Shown here one piece after another: positions 61,501-64,000 of a stretch of DNA of 64,000 nucleotides. The notes beneath the pieces are model-generated. The model did not search any database and had not been told where the DNA came from. It worked only from the letters and a program-made list of their open reading frames with translations. Source of the stretch: Cornus controversa (Eukaryota > Streptophyta > Magnoliopsida > Cornales > Cornaceae); assembly GCA_026545225.1 (NCBI GenBank), contig CM048852.1:61515146-61579145 (forward strand), read 5' to 3'. The stretch's first letter is position 1. Every line of letters starts with the position of its first letter. Made by a program: the position numbers and the translations under genes.

Positions 61501-63261
61501 CTATTTAATGTAATTCCAATGGGAAGATACCAACAGGGGGAAAAAAGGTACCAAATCAACAGTGCCCAGGCCAGATAACTTTTCACCCCCCAATGATAAT
61601 TCTTTAGGGCCACAAAAATTTTTTTCAGTACATTTCTCACTTGTTTTAAAAGCTTGAGCTGTTCCATCTTTTCCAACCAACGTTGAAGCAAAAGAATCAT
61701 CTGGACTGCAAGGAAGATGTGCAAGAAAATCAGCAATGAACAGGTAGCCCATTGATTAAACACAAGAGAGACCTGCAAAAGCATACCCTGAAATTTGTTG
61801 TTGATGTTTTGCAGCCAAATCTAAAGGAACAGAAATATTCTTCATGCCAACGCTCAGTTCAACAGGAATGTTTTTCTGCTGCCAATAAAGTATTTATTAA
61901 ATATGCTGAAAGGTACTGACAAATGATAACATTTGCAGGTCAATTTGAGAAATCCAAGCTAACTAAAACAGATATTTTAACATGATATCCTAGATAAGCT
62001 AGAGTATGAATTACAATTAAAATTAAAGTAATGACCTTGTCGTCTTCTTTTCTAGAAAGCATCCTTAGCCTAATGCTGTTTTTTTTCACAGGAAATACTT
62101 GGTCAACATGGGTGTCAATGTATCGCGGATTCCTCGATAAATCTGGTTTCTTAAGCCCACTACTATTCCTAAAAGAATACAGGAAATTTGTTAAAAAATA
62201 ATATTAAGAAGTAACCAAGAGTATTAAACAAAAGGGGGGCAAATCTTACTTCAAAGAACTGGGCAAAGGAGCTGGAGATTCATCTACAAGCTCCACAGCT
62301 TTCCTTCGCTTCAATTGCTCTCCCTGCCATATGCACACAATTATATAAGAGCAATTTCCCCATTACAGTGTGTATCCAATTAAATGGGTAGCTTCTTAGA
62401 CATTAAAATGAATAGAGATGCAGTCATATTTTTTCTTGTGAACATTAAAATTTGAAGTTAAATTCATTTAAACTATAAAAAACAGTTTCGCAATACATTA
62501 GAAGTGAGAAAATGCAGTATGCACAACATCCAGTGATGGGAAGTCACATATGAACATTGGATGTCACTGGACAGGCATCTTACTTAATATGTCAGGCCAC
62601 ATAGGCTACATATCACGTGAAGTGAACTACCAGATGCGTATTCTTTTTTGATGAAAACTAAAGATTCAATCTTAATATGATGGAAGCGAGTATATTTCAG
62701 ACGCAGATAAGTGTGCAAGTAAGATGCAACAAAGAAAATGTAGAACGAAAAAGCAATATGGTGTGTCAAAAAACTGAGATTAAGATGGAAACAAAAATTT
62801 TGTAAGGCAGAAGTGCAATAAGAGTGTGCAGTCTTCTGATTCATTTGCGACTCCAATCCATTAATAACAAGTCATTCCCTTAACTAAAATTCAATTATAG
62901 CCCATTTTCATAGGATAGACAAGAGACCATAATTGATTACCAAGAACAGTTCAGCAAAGCATTAATAGTTTAATAATATGAAAGTGAAACCAACTAGCTG
63001 TCAAGTTCCAAGAGATTGGTTCCGTTCCATGTTTAGCGCTTATAATTCATGATAAACAATATATTAGGTTTACCATCCAAAAAACAGTAATCATACTGAA
63101 AAGACCACCATAAGATATGATAGAACAAAGTCATGAGTTAGTAAACTTACCCTCAATTCTGAAGGCGTTTTTCTTCTAACTGCAGTGGTGGCCTTTGAAG
63201 CACCCCCAACAAAATGAAGAAGATTGGAAGATGAAGGACCCGGAACAGCAACCTTCGCCAT
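52550..63261 (-). CDS. DONSON (downstream neighbour of Son) homologue, 14 exons
   Basis: Exons in transcript order: 63261-63151, 62323-62250, 62168-62036, 61878-61787, 61705-61552, 61451-61258, 59403-59189, 59098-59000, 57594-57473, 55317-55216, 54810-54701, 54509-54422, 53939-53743, 52772-52550. Borders are GT-AG and every phase matches, giving 637 aa. The N-terminal third is basic and low in complexity (KKPDLSRNPRYIDTHVDQ). The conserved core starts near SSSVNWFHRLV and includes LAWEDSFRSLYYMLRKNTC, FYVCTAQFVVMFSAAD and AYISQSTRGLRSLLREHDIC, the blocks shared with animal DONSON. The C-terminus carries LPPWIICSVCEAMGSKATSFEA and TSPHLRSAYLKGLKY-like motifs (actual text HSPHLRSAYLKGLKY). Animal DONSON helps assemble the CMG helicase at replication origins and protects forks. 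A nuclear replication role is likely here by homology. Exon 4 has a tandem acceptor (NAGNAG), so a 636-aa form is possible. No damage was found. Confidence 0.93.
55318..57472 (-). other. Intron 9 of the DONSON gene
   Basis: The longest intron, 2155 bp. It is AT-rich and holds no gene or element I can support. Confidence 0.7.
59480..60050. mobile_element. hAT-like MITE (copy 2) in DONSON intron 6
   Basis: The left end is CTATGAAGCATGGATATGGA and the reverse complement of the right end is CTAGGAAGCACATATACTTC. The ends resemble those of the MITE at 16402-16810, and both share GGACACGATAC near the left end. Near the right end, GAAGTATATGTGCTTCCTAG parallels GAAGTGTCCGTGCTTCTTAG of copy 1. GATAC and GTATC words fill both arms. 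No convincing target duplication was found, so this copy is older or its ends are shifted. Confidence 0.6.
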
Positions 63262-64000
63262 GCTATATATATATATGACTCAAAACAAAGAGCTCCTTAT
63301 ACAATCGACACTTTCTGCAACCATTCAGTTATAGGAAAACAGTGGATTATTTAGGAAACGATATAAATGAGTGCATAAAGAACTACAAAGAGACGGAGAT
63401 TTTGAATGCATTTCTATATTTTTTTTTTGTAGAGAACTTTGCTATGGAGTATCGGACAAACGGGGCTACTTTCTATCTCAATAGGGAACTGGATTTCAGA
63501 TTAGACATTGAAAACAATTTGCAAAAGCAATTCAAGATATCAACAAAATCGATTCATACCTCTATGATAGAAACACCGAGAAATGAAGATAGAACTCACA
63601 GATGCCCTGATCTATGAATCCAACTTGTGTTGATTTGAATCAATTTGCCCTAAATGAGATGTTTAGGGCAAATCTGTGTATGTATCAGAGAGAGAGAAAG
63701 AGAGAGTGTGACTGTGTGAGAGAGAACATAAGACGTAACTTAAGCGGGCTCGAGAAATATGAATGCATCTGGTTTCGTTTGAACATGATTTTTATTTCCC
63801 TCCCTCAGCCCCCGTTGGACGCGGATCCTCTGATCAGTCCGGTACTTTTCGTTAACAGGATCAGGGGTCGAGAAAGAGCCACGTCAAAGATTAATAAATA
63901 AATAAAAGTGGGGTATAAAAATAAAACAACAGAAATGTCTCCGTTTGATAAAATAAATAAAAAAAGAGTTTTCTCAAATTATTTTTATTACTTTCTCCGC
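63262..64000 (-). promoter_or_regulatory. Upstream region of the DONSON gene
   Basis: This reaches the window end with no further gene. On the minus strand it carries a CT-rich tract (GAGAGAGAGAAAGAGAGAG on the plus strand, about 63690-63720), a usual feature of plant core promoters and leaders. A TATATATATATG stretch lies just before the start codon (about 63264-63276). Exact start sites cannot be set. Confidence 0.45.

Noticed and set aside
63342-63901. Two plus-strand frames of 91 and 95 codons upstream of DONSON
   Set aside because: They overlap the GA-rich leader/promoter, have no recognisable domain and would be antisense to the promoter.

Overview
The window is plant nuclear DNA, most likely from a eudicot. 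It is AT-rich, its genes carry GT-AG introns, and there are no operons. The gaps between genes, and several introns, hold LTR retrotransposons, MITE-like elements and SINE-like repeats. I cannot name the species from the sequence.

Six protein-coding genes can be rebuilt exon by exon, each with a reading frame that stays open across every junction. (1) 1609-8140, +: a secreted family GH3 beta-glucosidase / beta-glucan exohydrolase (9 coding exons, 627 aa). (2) 12483-9215, -: an exostosin-type GT47 glycosyltransferase (3 exons, 364 aa), convergent with gene 1. (3) 15787-20724, +: an organelle-type P-class PPR protein (2 exons, 517 aa) with a 3.4 kb repeat-filled intron. (4) 32936-36775, +: an SPX-RING E3 ubiquitin ligase of the BAH1/NLA-like family (6 exons, 328 aa). 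(5) 44531-47994, +: a GTD-binding (DUF593) myosin-binding protein like MYOB7 (3 coding exons including a 47-nt one, 517 aa). (6) 63261-52550, -: a plant homologue of the replication factor DONSON (14 exons, 637 aa). The genes look functionally unrelated. Genes 1 and 2 both concern cell-wall or glycan metabolism, but that may be chance.

The repeat layer is the most informative part. A Copia (Tork-like) element at 21403-26773 has both LTRs and a matching AAACC target duplication, but its reverse transcriptase region is deleted. A hAT-like MITE sits in its leader, and a 1.4 kb solo LTR with its own GTAGG duplication sits in its 3' LTR, so three insertions can be ordered in time. A TRIM-like mini-retrotransposon (12956-14296, minus) lies upstream of the PPR gene. 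A decayed Tat-type Ty3/Gypsy element (38320-43510) surrounds a minus-strand LTR-element remnant. Smaller elements include a PIF/Harbinger-like MITE with TAA duplications (29041-29520), a foldback MITE in the GH3 gene, one hAT-like MITE family with copies in the introns of both the PPR and DONSON genes, and two copies of a tRNA-related SINE.

I found no rRNA or tRNA gene, CRISPR array or bacterial-type system. Nothing here convinces me of a wholly new biological system. The best leads are the nested insertion history, the patterned C-to-T decay of a primer-binding site, a satellite-like array of small palindromes inside the PPR intron, and the shared MITE family.
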